Shown: positions 1 to 8,279 of the stretch, in pieces
How positions within the stretch are numbered: position 1 is the stretch's first letter
How the letters are laid out: the number at the start of each line of letters is the position of its first letter
From: Streptomyces sp. NBC_01306
GTDB lineage: Bacteria; Actinomycetota; Actinomycetes; Streptomycetales; Streptomycetaceae
Assembly (NCBI RefSeq): GCF_026340465.1
Contig: NZ_JAPEPC010000001.1
Location: 5,647,001-5,711,000 of the forward strand
DNA: 64,000 bases
Reading direction: 5' to 3'
Made by a program: the position numbers and the translations under genes
Notes under the pieces: model-generated
Database searches by the model: none
Told to the model about the DNA's origin: nothing
What the model saw: the letters and a program-made list of their open reading frames with translations, nothing else

Positions 1-114
1 CGCGAGCGGGCGGCCGCGCTGCGGGGTTCCTGCTCGGCGGGGCCCCGCTACGGCGGCGGCTTCCGCGTACAGGCGATACTGCCGGTCACGGCCGGAGCGG
101 GGGAGGACGTATGA
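1..114 (+). CDS. Sensor histidine kinase, C-terminal end (partial)
   Basis: The first frame is open from the window edge to a TGA at 112-114 and encodes 37 residues ending AILPVTAGAGEDV. The run Gly-Gly-Gly-Phe-Arg-Val followed by a short beta strand (QAILPV) is the usual end of a HATPase_c domain, and the stop overlaps the ATG of a NarL-type response regulator (ATGA). I infer the 3' end of the cognate membrane histidine kinase. The sensor domain lies outside the window, so the signal cannot be guessed. Confidence 0.8.
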   Translation, partial: RERAAALRGSCSAGPRYGGGFRVQAILPVTAGAGEDV

Positions 115-791
115 CGATCAGGGTGTTGCTCGCCGACGACCAGACGCTGCTGCGCAGTGCGTTCCGGGTGCTGGTGGACTCGGAGCCCGACATGGAGGTC
201 GTCGGGGAGGCGGCGGACGGCGCGCAGGCGGTGACCCTCGCCCGCTCGGAGGCCCCCGATGTCGTCCTGATGGACATCCGGATGCCCGGCACGGACGGAC
301 TCGCCGCCACTCGCATGATCAGCACCGACCCCGAACTCACCGCGGTGCACGTGGTGATGCTCACGACCTTCGAGGTGGACGAGTACGTGGTCCAGTCCCT
401 GCGGGCCGGTGCGTCCGGGTTCCTCGGCAAGGGCGCGGAGCCGGAGGAGCTGCTCAGCGCCATCCGTATCGCGGCGGCGGGGGAGGCGCTGCTCTCCCCG
501 GTCGCCACCAAGGGGCTCATCGCGCGTTTCCTTGCCCAGGGCGGCAGTTCGGACGGATCGGACCCCGAGGCGTACGCGGGACGGCTCGCCGCGCTCACCG
601 TCCGCGAGCGTGAAGTCCTCGTCCAGGTCGGCGGCGGCCACTCCAACGACGAGATCGCCGAGCGGCTGTCCGTCAGCCCGCTCACCGTCAAGACACATGT
701 GAACCGGGCGATGGCGAAGCTGGGGGCCCGCGACCGGGCCCAATTGGTGGTAATCGCCTACGAATCGGGCCTGGTCCACCCAAGGGCGTAG
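111..791 (+). CDS. LuxR/NarL-family response regulator
   Basis: 226 residues. An N-terminal receiver (about 1-120) carries the acidic pair Asp9-Asp10, the phospho-acceptor Asp55 (VLMDIRMPG) and a conserved Lys in FLGKGAEP. A C-terminal LuxR helix-turn-helix (about 153-215) starts LTVREREVLVQ and contains NDEIAERLSVSPLTVKTHV. The ATG overlaps the stop of the upstream kinase, so the two are translationally coupled. An RND exporter gene follows 178 bp downstream on the same strand and is a plausible target, but that is inference from position only. Confidence 0.93.
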   Translation: MTIRVLLADDQTLLRSAFRVLVDSEPDMEVVGEAADGAQAVTLARSEAPDVVLMDIRMPGTDGLAATRMISTDPELTAVHVVMLTTFEVDEYVVQSLRAGASGFLGKGAEPEELLSAIRIAAAGEALLSPVATKGLIARFLAQGGSSDGSDPEAYAGRLAALTVREREVLVQVGGGHSNDEIAERLSVSPLTVKTHVNRAMAKLGARDRAQLVVIAYESGLVHPRA

Positions 792-969
792 CGGCCGCCT
801 ACTCCAGCTGCGGTATGCGCCGGATAAGTAGGGCACCTGGGAGCGACGAATCCGGCCTGCCGGATGGCTGAAGGTAGACGTGGGTCACACGTGCCCCCCT
901 CATACCCCGCCGTACGTTCAGTCATTCCTCCGGCTCCACCTGCCTCGCACGCCACAGAAGAGAGACCCC

Positions 970-3900
970 ATGTCCTGGCTGTCCAGATTCAGCCTCGCGC
1001 AACGGGCCCTGATCGGGCTGATATCGATCGTCGCCGTCGTCTTCGGTGCGATCGCGATACCGCAGCTCAAGCAGCAGCTGCTGCCCACCATCGAACTGCC
1101 GATGGTGTCGGTGCTCGCCCCGTACCAGGGCGCGTCCCCCGACGTGGTCGAGAAGCAGGTCGTCGAGCCGCTCGAAGACACCATCAAGGCTGTCGACGGC
1201 ATCAAGGGCGTGACCTCCACGGCGAGTGAGGGCAACGCCGTGATCATGGCCCAGTTCGACTACGGCAACGGCACCAAGCAGCTCGTCGCCGATGTCCAGC
1301 AGGCCGTGAACCGGGCCCGGGTGAAGATCCCCGACTCGGTCGACCCGCAGGTCGTCGCCGGTTCGACGGACGACATCCCGACGGTCGTCCTCGCGGTCAC
1401 CTCCAACAAGGACCAGCAGGCCCTCTCCGACCAGCTCAACCGCTCGGTCGTCCCGGTCCTGCAGAACATCGACGGTGTCGGCCAGGTCAGCGTCGACGGC
1501 GTGCGGGACCTCCAGGTCACCGTCACCCCCGACTCCCAGAAGCTGGCGGCCGCCGGACTGAACGCGGCGACCCTCAGCCAGGCACTCCAGGCGGGCGGTG
1601 CCACCCTCCCGGCCGGTTCGTTCTCCGAGGACGGCAAGAGCCGCACGGTCCAGGTCGGCGGCGGCTACACCTCGCTGAAGCAGATCGAGGACCTGCGCGT
1701 CACCGGCCAGCCCGCGCCGGGCGGCGCCTCCGCGGGAGGCAAGGCCCCGAAGCCGGTCCGCCTCGGTGACATCGCCAAGGTCGCCGAGCAGCCCGCGACC
1801 CCGGTCTCCATCACCCGTACGAACGGAAAGCCCAGCCTCTCCCTCTCGCTGACGATGGACCAGGACGGCAGCGCCGTCGCCATCTCCGACGCGGTCAAGG
1901 ACAAGCTCCCCGAGCTGCGCAAGACCCTCGGCTCCGACAGCGACCTGACGGTCATCTTCGACCAGGGCCCGTCCGTCTCGAAGTCGATCTCCGGCCTCAC
2001 CACCGAGGGCGCGCTCGGCCTCCTCTTCGCCGTGATCGTCATCCTGCTCTTCCTGGCGTCGCTCCGCTCCACCCTGGTCACCGCGCTCTCCATCCCCATC
2101 TCGGTGCTCCTGGCGCTGATCGTGCTGTGGACCCGTGACCTCTCGCTCAACATGCTCACCCTCGGCGCGCTCACCATCGCGATCGGCCGGGTGGTCGACG
2201 ACTCGATCGTCGTCCTGGAGAACATCAAGCGGCATCTGAGCTACGGCGAGGAGCGCCAGGCGGCGATCATCGGCGCGGTCCGGGAGGTCGCGGGCGCGGT
2301 CACGTCCTCCACCCTGACGACCGTGGCGGTCTTCCTGCCGATCGGCCTCGTCGGCGGCATGGTGGGCCAGCTCTTCGGCTCGTTCTCCATCACGATCACC
2401 GCTGCGCTGCTCGCCTCGCTGCTGGTCTCGCTGACGGTGGTCCCGGTCTTCTCGTACTGGTTCCTGCGCGCCCCCAAGGGCTCGGCCGGTGTCGACCCGC
2501 AGGAGCTGCGCCGCAGGGCCGAGGAGAAGGAGGAGCGCGGCCGCCTGCAGCGCTTCTACGTCCCGGTGCTGCGCTTCGCGACCCGGCGCCGTATCACCAG
2601 CCTGGTCATCGCGGCCGTGGTGCTCATCGCCACCTTCGGCATGGCCCCGCTGCTCAAGACCAACTTCTTCGACCAGGGCGACCAGGACACCCTCTCGCTC
2701 ACCCAGAAGCTCGACCCGGGCACCAGCCTGCAGGCCGCCGACACCGCGGCCAAGAAGGTCGAGAAGGTGCTCGACGGCATCGACACGATCAAGAACTACC
2801 AGGTCACCGTCGGCTCCTCCGGCTTCGCCGCTGCCTTCGGCGGCGGTACGGGCGCCAACCAGGCCTCGTACCAGGTGACCCTGAAGAACGCGTCGGACTA
2901 CGACGCGACCCAGGACCGCATCGAGAAGGGCCTCGCCAAGCTGCACGGCATCGGCGACGCCAGTGTCGGCAGCGGCGGCGGCTTCGGCGATCAGGACCTC
3001 AGCGTCGTGGTCAAGGCCGGCGACGGCGACACCCTCAAGAAGGCGTCCGAGCAGGTACGGGCCGCTGTGGCCAAGCTCGACCACGTCAAGGACGTGCAGA
3101 GCGACCTCTCGCAGAGCGTGCCGCGCATCTCGGTGAAGACCAACGACAAGGCGGCCGCAGCGGGCTTCAACGAGACGACGCTGGGCGCGGCCGTCGGCCA
3201 GGCGGTCCAGGGCACCAAGTCGGGCCAGATCATCCTGGACGACTCCGAGCGGGACGTCGTCGTGAAGTCGGCGCAGCCGGCCGCCACCCTCGCCCAGCTG
3301 CAGAACCTGAACCTCGGCGCGGTCAAGCTCGGCGACATCGCCACGGTCAAGCTGGTCCCGGGACCGGTCTCGATGACCCGTATCGACGGCGCCCGCGCCG
3401 CGACGATCACGGCGAAGCCGACCGGTGACAACACGGGCGCGGTCACCACCGCGCTCCAGTCCAAGATCAACGAGGTCAAGAAGGCGCTGCCCAGCGGTGC
3501 GACCGTCGAGATCGGCGGTGTCTCCTCCGACCAGAGCGACGCGTTCAAGAACCTGGCGCTGGCCATGCTGGCCGCCGTCGCGATCGTGTTCATGCTGCTG
3601 GTGGCGACGTTCCGCTCGCTGGTCCAGCCGCTGATCCTGCTGGTCTCGATCCCGTTCGCGGCCACCGGAGCCATCGGTCTGCTGCTCGCCACCGGCACCC
3701 CGATGGGTGTCCCGGCGATGATCGGCATGCTGATGCTCATCGGCATCGTGGTCACCAACGCGATCGTGCTGATCGACCTGATCAACCAGTACCGCTCGCA
3801 GGGCCTCGGCGTGGTCGAGGCGGTCGTGGAGGGCGGCAGGCACCGTCTGCGGCCGATCCTGATGACCGCACTGGCGACGATCTTCGCGCTGCTCCCGATG

Positions 3901-4143
3901 GCGCTCGGCGTCACCGGCGAGGGCGGGTTCATCTCGCAGCCGCTGGCGGTGGTGGTGATCGGCGGTCTGATCACATCGACGCTGCTGACGCTGCTGCTGG
4001 TGCCGACGCTCTACGCGCTGGTGGAGCTCCGCAAGGAGCGCCGGGCGGCGAAGAAGGAGGCCAAGCGCCAGAAGCAGTCGGGTGACGGGACTCCCTCGGG
4101 CGCCGACTCGACGTCGGACGAGCCGGAGCCGGCGAACGTCTGA
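970..4143 (+). CDS. RND-superfamily efflux transporter (HAE1/AcrB type)
   Basis: 1057 residues from the ATG at 970, preceded by a GAGAGACC Shine-Dalgarno. Membrane segment 1 (about 13-33) is followed by a large periplasmic-type loop, a central TM bundle (about 345-535), a second large loop and a C-terminal TM bundle (about 855-1020). The central bundle contains GRVVDDSIVVLENI, the paired Asp of the AcrB/HAE1 proton relay. The size and two-fold internal repeat match full-length HAE1 proteins, unlike actinobacterial MmpL proteins. No membrane-fusion or outer-channel gene is adjacent, as expected in a monoderm. The charged tail (about 1025-1057, Lys/Arg then Ser/Glu) is cytoplasmic. Substrate unknown. 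An in-frame upstream start at 880 is possible but lacks a good ribosome site. Confidence 0.92.
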   Translation: MSWLSRFSLAQRALIGLISIVAVVFGAIAIPQLKQQLLPTIELPMVSVLAPYQGASPDVVEKQVVEPLEDTIKAVDGIKGVTSTASEGNAVIMAQFDYGNGTKQLVADVQQAVNRARVKIPDSVDPQVVAGSTDDIPTVVLAVTSNKDQQALSDQLNRSVVPVLQNIDGVGQVSVDGVRDLQVTVTPDSQKLAAAGLNAATLSQALQAGGATLPAGSFSEDGKSRTVQVGGGYTSLKQIEDLRVTGQPAPGGASAGGKAPKPVRLGDIAKVAEQPATPVSITRTNGKPSLSLSLTMDQDGSAVAISDAVKDKLPELRKTLGSDSDLTVIFDQGPSVSKSISGLTTEGALGLLFAVIVILLFLASLRSTLVTALSIPISVLLALIVLWTRDLSLNMLTLGALTIAIGRVVDDSIVVLENIKRHLSYGEERQAAIIGAVREVAGAVTSSTLTTVAVFLPIGLVGGMVGQLFGSFSITITAALLASLLVSLTVVPVFSYWFLRAPKGSAGVDPQELRRRAEEKEERGRLQRFYVPVLRFATRRRITSLVIAAVVLIATFGMAPLLKTNFFDQGDQDTLSLTQKLDPGTSLQAADTAAKKVEKVLDGIDTIKNYQVTVGSSGFAAAFGGGTGANQASYQVTLKNASDYDATQDRIEKGLAKLHGIGDASVGSGGGFGDQDLSVVVKAGDGDTLKKASEQVRAAVAKLDHVKDVQSDLSQSVPRISVKTNDKAAAAGFNETTLGAAVGQAVQGTKSGQIILDDSERDVVVKSAQPAATLAQLQNLNLGAVKLGDIATVKLVPGPVSMTRIDGARAATITAKPTGDNTGAVTTALQSKINEVKKALPSGATVEIGGVSSDQSDAFKNLALAMLAAVAIVFMLLVATFRSLVQPLILLVSIPFAATGAIGLLLATGTPMGVPAMIGMLMLIGIVVTNAIVLIDLINQYRSQGLGVVEAVVEGGRHRLRPILMTALATIFALLPMALGVTGEGGFISQPLAVVVIGGLITSTLLTLLLVPTLYALVELRKERRAAKKEAKRQKQSGDGTPSGADSTSDEPEPANV

Positions 4144-4158
4144 CACCCGGCACACGCA

Positions 4159-4199
4159 CGAGCGGGCCCCGCACCGGCATCCGGTGCGGGGCCCGCTCG
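4159..4199. terminator. Bidirectional hairpin terminator between the RND gene and nadA
   Basis: A perfect 19-bp inverted repeat with a 3-nt loop lies between the convergent stops of the RND transporter and nadA. It is GC-rich with only a weak T run, typical of Streptomyces terminators serving both strands. Confidence 0.85.
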
Positions 4200-4257
4200 C
4201 GTTGTTCCGTGCTGCGGCCGGTTACCGGGGGATCCGGTGGTCCGGCCGCAGGCGCCG

Positions 4258-5439
4258 CTACGGCAGTGCCAGCATCCGCTCCAGCGCCAGCTTCGCGTAC
4301 TTCTCGGTCTCCGGATCGACCTCGATCCGGTTCACCAGATTGCCCTCGGCCAGCGACTCCAGCGTCCACACCAGATGCGGCAGATCGATCCGGTTCATCG
4401 TCGAGCAGAAGCACACCGTCTTGTCGAGGAAGACGATCTCCTTGTCCGGGTGCGCGTTGGCCACCCGGCGCACCAGGTTGAGCTCGGTCCCGATCGCCCA
4501 CTTCGAACCGGCGGGCGCCGCGTCGAGCGCCTTGATGATGTACTCGGTCGAGCCCACCTCGTCCGCGGCCGAGACGACCTCGTGCTTGCACTCGGGGTGG
4601 ACCAGCACCCGTACTCCGGGTATCCGCTCGCGGACGTCGTTCACCGAGTCCAGCGAGAACCGCCCGTGCACCGAGCAGTGCCCGCGCCACAGGATCATCT
4701 TCGCGCCACGCAGCTGCTCGGCCGTGAGGCCGCCGTTCGGCTTGTGCGGGTTGTAGAGGACGCAGTCGTCCAGCGACATCCCCAGGTCACGTACGGCGGT
4801 GTTGCGGCCCAGGTGCTGGTCGGGGAGGAAGAGGACCTGCTCGCCCTGGTCGAAGGCCCACTCCAGGGCGCGCTTCGCGTTCGACGACGTACAGATGGTG
4901 CCGCCGTGCCGGCCGGTGAAGGCCTTGATGTCGGCGGACGAGTTCATGTACGAGACGGGCACCACGCGGTCGGCGACGCCGGCGTCGGTCAGCACGTCCC
5001 AGCACTCGGCGACCTGCTCGGCGGTGGCCATGTCGGCCATCGAGCACCCCGCCGCCAGGTCGGGGAGCACGACCTTCTGGTCGCCGGTGGTCAGGATGTC
5101 CGCCGACTCGGCCATGAAGTGCACGCCGCAGAAGACGATGTACTCGGCCTCCGGCCTGGCGGCCGCGTCGCGGGCGAGCTTGAAGGAGTCGCCGGTCACG
5201 TCGGCGAACTGGATGACCTCGTCGCGCTGGTAGTGGTGGCCGAGCACGAAGACCTTGTCCCCGAGCTTCACCTTGGCCGCGCGGGCGCGCTCCACCAGGT
5301 CCGGGTCGGACGGGGAGGGCAGGTCGCCCGGGCACTCCACACCGCGCTCGCTCTTCGGGTCGGCCTCGCGGCCGAGCAGCAGCAGCGCAAGTGCCGAGGG
5401 CTGTACATCGAGATCCTGACGGGGCTGGGCGGTGGTCAC
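4258..5439 (-). CDS. nadA: Quinolinate synthase NadA
   Basis: 393 residues. The enzyme condenses iminoaspartate with dihydroxyacetone phosphate to quinolinate in de novo NAD synthesis, using a [4Fe-4S] cluster. Family marks include HHYQRDEVIQFAD, VFCGVHFMAESA, the central HPECKHEV and the C-terminal FCSTMNRIDLPHL segment; three conserved cysteines in these segments can hold the cluster. I chose the GTG at 5439 because a GAAAGGG ribosome site sits just upstream; a TTG 21 bp further out is less likely. nadB and nadC are not adjacent. It faces away from erpA across a 321-bp intergenic region holding twin palindromes. Confidence 0.95.
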   Translation of the reverse strand: MTTAQPRQDLDVQPSALALLLLGREADPKSERGVECPGDLPSPSDPDLVERARAAKVKLGDKVFVLGHHYQRDEVIQFADVTGDSFKLARDAAARPEAEYIVFCGVHFMAESADILTTGDQKVVLPDLAAGCSMADMATAEQVAECWDVLTDAGVADRVVPVSYMNSSADIKAFTGRHGGTICTSSNAKRALEWAFDQGEQVLFLPDQHLGRNTAVRDLGMSLDDCVLYNPHKPNGGLTAEQLRGAKMILWRGHCSVHGRFSLDSVNDVRERIPGVRVLVHPECKHEVVSAADEVGSTEYIIKALDAAPAGSKWAIGTELNLVRRVANAHPDKEIVFLDKTVCFCSTMNRIDLPHLVWTLESLAEGNLVNRIEVDPETEKYAKLALERMLALP

Positions 5440-5525
5440 GACAGCACCCTTTCTTCTCAAGAAACACGTGCGGCTTGTGCCGCTCCGGTGGAGCCGGTGC
5501 GGGCACCGGGGCCTTCTCGTCTAAA

Positions 5526-5587
5526 TGACGTTATCTATCATAGCCGCTTCACGTCAGATTGACGATGCCAATCTCGTCAGTGTGACG
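5526..5587 (-). promoter_or_regulatory. nadA promoter with twin CGTCA-N3-TGACG palindromes
   Basis: Between divergent nadA and erpA there are two perfect 13-bp inverted repeats of the same design, CGTCA-N3-TGACG, at 5552-5564 and 5575-5587 (centres 23 bp apart). A further TGACG half site is at 5526-5530. On the minus strand a good -10 hexamer (TATGAT, 5537-5542) lies just inside, so the palindromes cover about -20 to -55 of a nadA promoter with a poor -35. The rest of the 5440-5760 gap shows only scattered TGACG half sites, including a doublet near 5611. I infer an operator for nadA, possibly shared with erpA; the regulator is unknown. Confidence 0.6.
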
Positions 5588-5760
5588 TATCCCTGGGCGC
5601 CCGGATCTGTGACGTGACGGAAAGGGTGTGCGAGCATGAAGGGGCAAAGAGAAGTGCCAGGCCCCGGAATGAATCCGTGGCCCTGCCGGTTGCAATGGTC
5701 GGCAAGCAGTCCGTACTTCCCCTGCCTCGGCGGGGAGACCCCATCCCGGGAGTGAAGCAG

Positions 5761-6117
5761 ATGTCCGTATCGGACGAGAAGACCACGGTGAGCGACGGCA
5801 TCCTCCTGTCCGACGCCGCCGCGTCCAAGGTCAAGGCCCTGCTCGACCAGGAAGGCCGTGACGACCTCGCGCTCCGCGTCGCCGTCCAGCCCGGCGGCTG
5901 CTCGGGCCTCCGCTACCAGCTCTTCTTCGACGAGCGCTCGCTCGACGGCGATGTGGTCAAGGACTTCGGGGGAGTCAAGGTCGTCACCGACCGGATGAGC
6001 GCCCCGTACCTGGGCGGCGCCTCCGTCGACTTCGTGGACACCATCGAGAAGCAGGGCTTCACGATCGACAACCCGAACGCCACCGGCTCCTGCGCCTGCG
6101 GCGACTCGTTCAGCTGA
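5761..6117 (+). CDS. erpA: A-type iron-sulfur cluster insertion protein
   Basis: 118 residues, the usual length of HesB/IscA/ErpA proteins. The three cluster-binding cysteines are in GGCSG and the C-terminal CACG. The protein carries nascent Fe-S clusters to apo-targets in the cytoplasm. The ATG at 5761 gives a typical N-terminus (MSVSDEKTTVSDG); the reading frame is open upstream, but that extension looks non-coding. NadA, itself a 4Fe-4S enzyme, is divergently encoded next door and a cysteine desulfurase lies 3.2 kb downstream. Position matches Rv2204c in M. tuberculosis. Confidence 0.93.
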   Translation: MSVSDEKTTVSDGILLSDAAASKVKALLDQEGRDDLALRVAVQPGGCSGLRYQLFFDERSLDGDVVKDFGGVKVVTDRMSAPYLGGASVDFVDTIEKQGFTIDNPNATGSCACGDSFS

Positions 6118-6147
6118 GCCCTGGCCGAGTTTCTCGGCAAGGCACGC

Positions 6148-6185
6148 AGAGGCGGCGGTCCCGGACATCCGGGGCCGCCGCCTCT
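6148..6185. terminator. Hairpin terminator after erpA
   Basis: AGAGGCGGCGG and CCGCCGCCTCT form an 11-bp outer stem, with an inner CCGG/CCGG pair closing the loop. It sits between the convergent erpA and the membrane protein gene at 6264-7769. Confidence 0.75.
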
Positions 6186-6210
6186 GTCGTCGCCGGCTGT
6201 CGTCCCTGCC

Positions 6211-6258
6211 TGTTTGCGGTACGGGCTGTTCGCGGTACGGACTGTTCGCGGTACGGGG
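6211..6258. repeat. Three tandem 16-bp units
   Basis: Three consecutive 16-bp units built on TGTTCGCGGTACGG occupy 6211-6226, 6227-6242 and 6243-6258, differing at one to three bases. They lie between the terminator and the stop of the minus-strand membrane protein gene. This looks like slippage-type local duplication. Confidence 0.8.
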
Positions 6259-6263
6259 CCGTC

Positions 6264-7769
6264 TCACATCCGGGGTACGGGGTCACCGTTCGCCGCGTTG
6301 ACGACCTGCCGGCTCCCCAGTGGCTGTTCCAGCACCACCTTCTGCGTCACCGCTCCGATGATGTCGGGGCAGACCGTCCCCGGCTTCGGGCTGGGCGCGC
6401 TCAGCGCCAGCCGCACCGTGTCCTTGTTCTCGGTGGTCCGTACGCCGTACCGGCCGCACACCCGGCCCATGATGCGCAGGGTCAGGGTCCGCCCGTCGGC
6501 GCGGTAGGCCGTCGGCGTCTGGTCCGAACCGCCGGGACGGTTTCCGTCCGCGGGCGGCTCCGGCTTCGCCAGATAGCGGTCCGCCACCGCCGTCGCGGTG
6601 ACCGTGGCGGGTCCGGTCGTACCCTCCGGTCGTGTCCCGAACAGCCAGGAGGGGACGAGGATCTGCCGCCCTCCGGCCAGCCGCACCGCGAGCCCCAGCT
6701 CCGCGTGGCTCACGGTCACCTGCCGGGACTCGGGCGCCTTCGGCGGAGACGACGGTGCGCAGGAAGCGGACGGCGGGGCGCTCGCCCGGCCGGCGGTGGT
6801 GCCGGCGCTGCTGCTGGCGGCGCTCTTACCGGTACCGGCGGCCGAGCGCTCGGTGAGCGGCTCCATGGTGGCGCAGCCCCCGCTCCCGGCGCCCGGGGCC
6901 CCGGCCGCGGGCGTGTTCAGCCGTTTCAGCGCGTCGGCCGCGCTGATCAGTGGATACTCCGCACCTTTGACGGGAGCCTTCAACGGGCCGCTGCCGCCGG
7001 TCAGCCGGCCGTCCGCTCCGACCTGGAGCCCGGTCGTCCAGCCGGACGTGGGCAGCCCGCCGATCTTCGGCTCTGCGTTCACCACCCGCACCGAACCCAT
7101 CACCCGGCCGGCGTCGAGCTTCGCGTCACTCTCGCCCAGCGCCTTCAGCAGCGGAGCGGCAGCGGCCTTCGCCGCCCGCTCGCTCACGGCCTTCCCACCG
7201 CCGGCCGAGGCGGTCCCGCCGGTTGAACACTCCTTCCCCTGCGGGCAGTTGTCGCCGCCGCCGCTGCCGAACCGGGTGTACGTCCAGGTGCCGGGGGCCT
7301 GCCGGGCGACCTGGAGCAGCGGGCCCGAACCGTCCTTGGCCGCGCCCACCTTCCAGTCCGTACCCACGAGCCGCGGTGTGCCGGGCACGCCGAGCGCGTC
7401 GGCCAGCTTCGCCACGTCGGCGGCGCTGACGGTGCCGTCGGCCCGGTACACCGGAGCCGTCTTCGGCGGGTCCGGGAAGGTCCCTGCGGGGCGGTAGACG
7501 GTGCCCCGCGGGTCGGGTTCCCCCGGCGCGATGCCCGGGGAGCCGCTGCTCCGCGCCGACTGGTCCAGCGCGAGGGGAGGCGGGTCCGTGGTGCCGGTGG
7601 GGGCGCCGCTGGTCTCCGTGCCGCCGTTGTCGTGGCCGGCCGCGGTCGCCGCCCAGTAGGCCCCGCCGCCTCCGGCCAGCAGCACCGCTGCCGCAACCGA
7701 GGTGATGGCGGCGGGGGACCGCCGCCGACGGGGACGCGCCGTGTCGTGCTCGGGTCGCTCGCTGCTCAC
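6264..7769 (-). CDS. Single-pass membrane protein with large extracytoplasmic domain
   Basis: 501 residues. A short Arg-rich cytoplasmic head (about 1-20) precedes one TM or signal-anchor helix (about 21-43), a Gly/Thr/Pro-rich linker and a long exported domain with several cysteines (for example DNCPQGKECS). No enzymatic motif was recognised. The gene occupies the place of Rv2203, an uncharacterised membrane protein between erpA and the adenosine-kinase gene in mycobacteria, so it is probably a conserved actinobacterial envelope protein. Function unknown. Confidence 0.8.
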   Translation of the reverse strand: MSSERPEHDTARPRRRRSPAAITSVAAAVLLAGGGGAYWAATAAGHDNGGTETSGAPTGTTDPPPLALDQSARSSGSPGIAPGEPDPRGTVYRPAGTFPDPPKTAPVYRADGTVSAADVAKLADALGVPGTPRLVGTDWKVGAAKDGSGPLLQVARQAPGTWTYTRFGSGGGDNCPQGKECSTGGTASAGGGKAVSERAAKAAAAPLLKALGESDAKLDAGRVMGSVRVVNAEPKIGGLPTSGWTTGLQVGADGRLTGGSGPLKAPVKGAEYPLISAADALKRLNTPAAGAPGAGSGGCATMEPLTERSAAGTGKSAASSSAGTTAGRASAPPSASCAPSSPPKAPESRQVTVSHAELGLAVRLAGGRQILVPSWLFGTRPEGTTGPATVTATAVADRYLAKPEPPADGNRPGGSDQTPTAYRADGRTLTLRIMGRVCGRYGVRTTENKDTVRLALSAPSPKPGTVCPDIIGAVTQKVVLEQPLGSRQVVNAANGDPVPRM

Positions 7770-7931
7770 CGCATGCTCCTTCGACTCCGCTGCCGTCCAC
7801 TGCCGTGTGGCCGTTCCCCCGTGTGGGGGAACAGGGGTGGGACGGGGCGGGGGAGCGCACGGTTCCCTGTGCTGTCCGCCCTGCTGCTTCGGCTGCCCGC
7901 TCAGCGCCGCTCAGGCGCCGTACCCGGACAT

Positions 7932-8144
7932 TCAGTCGCCGTACTCGGACATGGCGTCGATCAGCCGCGCGGAGGCGGGCGGCACGGTGACCCCGTGGAT
8001 CAGGGACGGGGGTACGGGAGTGGGCGCGGGCGCCACGGGCACCACCCAGTGCGGGGCCATGCGCGCGCAGTCGCCGCGCAGATCGGTCAGGTCGGCTTCG
8101 GACTCGGACGGAGCTGCGGGGTGCGGCGCGATGGAGTTCGGCAT
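7932..8144 (-). CDS. Small hypothetical protein (70 aa)
   Basis: The frame starts at ATG 8144 and ends with TGA at 7932-7934. Third codon positions are almost all G or C, as in neighbouring real genes, which is the main reason to accept it. The product is Pro-rich in the middle (WVVPVAPAPTPVPPS) and ends LIDAMSEYGD, with no membrane segment or known domain. It lies between the membrane protein gene and the divergent PfkB kinase gene. No strong ribosome site is visible (GGTGG 6 nt upstream). Function unknown. Confidence 0.5.
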   Translation of the reverse strand: MPNSIAPHPAAPSESEADLTDLRGDCARMAPHWVVPVAPAPTPVPPSLIHGVTVPPASARLIDAMSEYGD

Positions 8145-8279
8145 ATCGCCACCGTAGGCACGGGTCGGCCTGCGGAGAAAGACCTACTATCGGGTAGTTT
8201 CCTCCCTTCGAGCCGAGAGGCGTGAACCGGTAGCGTGAGGTGTCAGCCTCCCTCCTCCGCATCCGCAGGAGTCCTCGCC

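Noticed and set aside
922..4155. 1077-codon minus-strand open frame opposite the RND transporter
   Set aside because: It is the antisense shadow of a high-GC3 gene; its product is His/Arg/Asp-rich low complexity with no domain, while the plus strand encodes a complete HAE1 protein.
5614..5760. N-terminal extension of ErpA from an upstream in-frame start
   Set aside because: The extra 49 residues are not typical of A-type carriers, and the ATG at 5761 gives the standard 118-residue protein.
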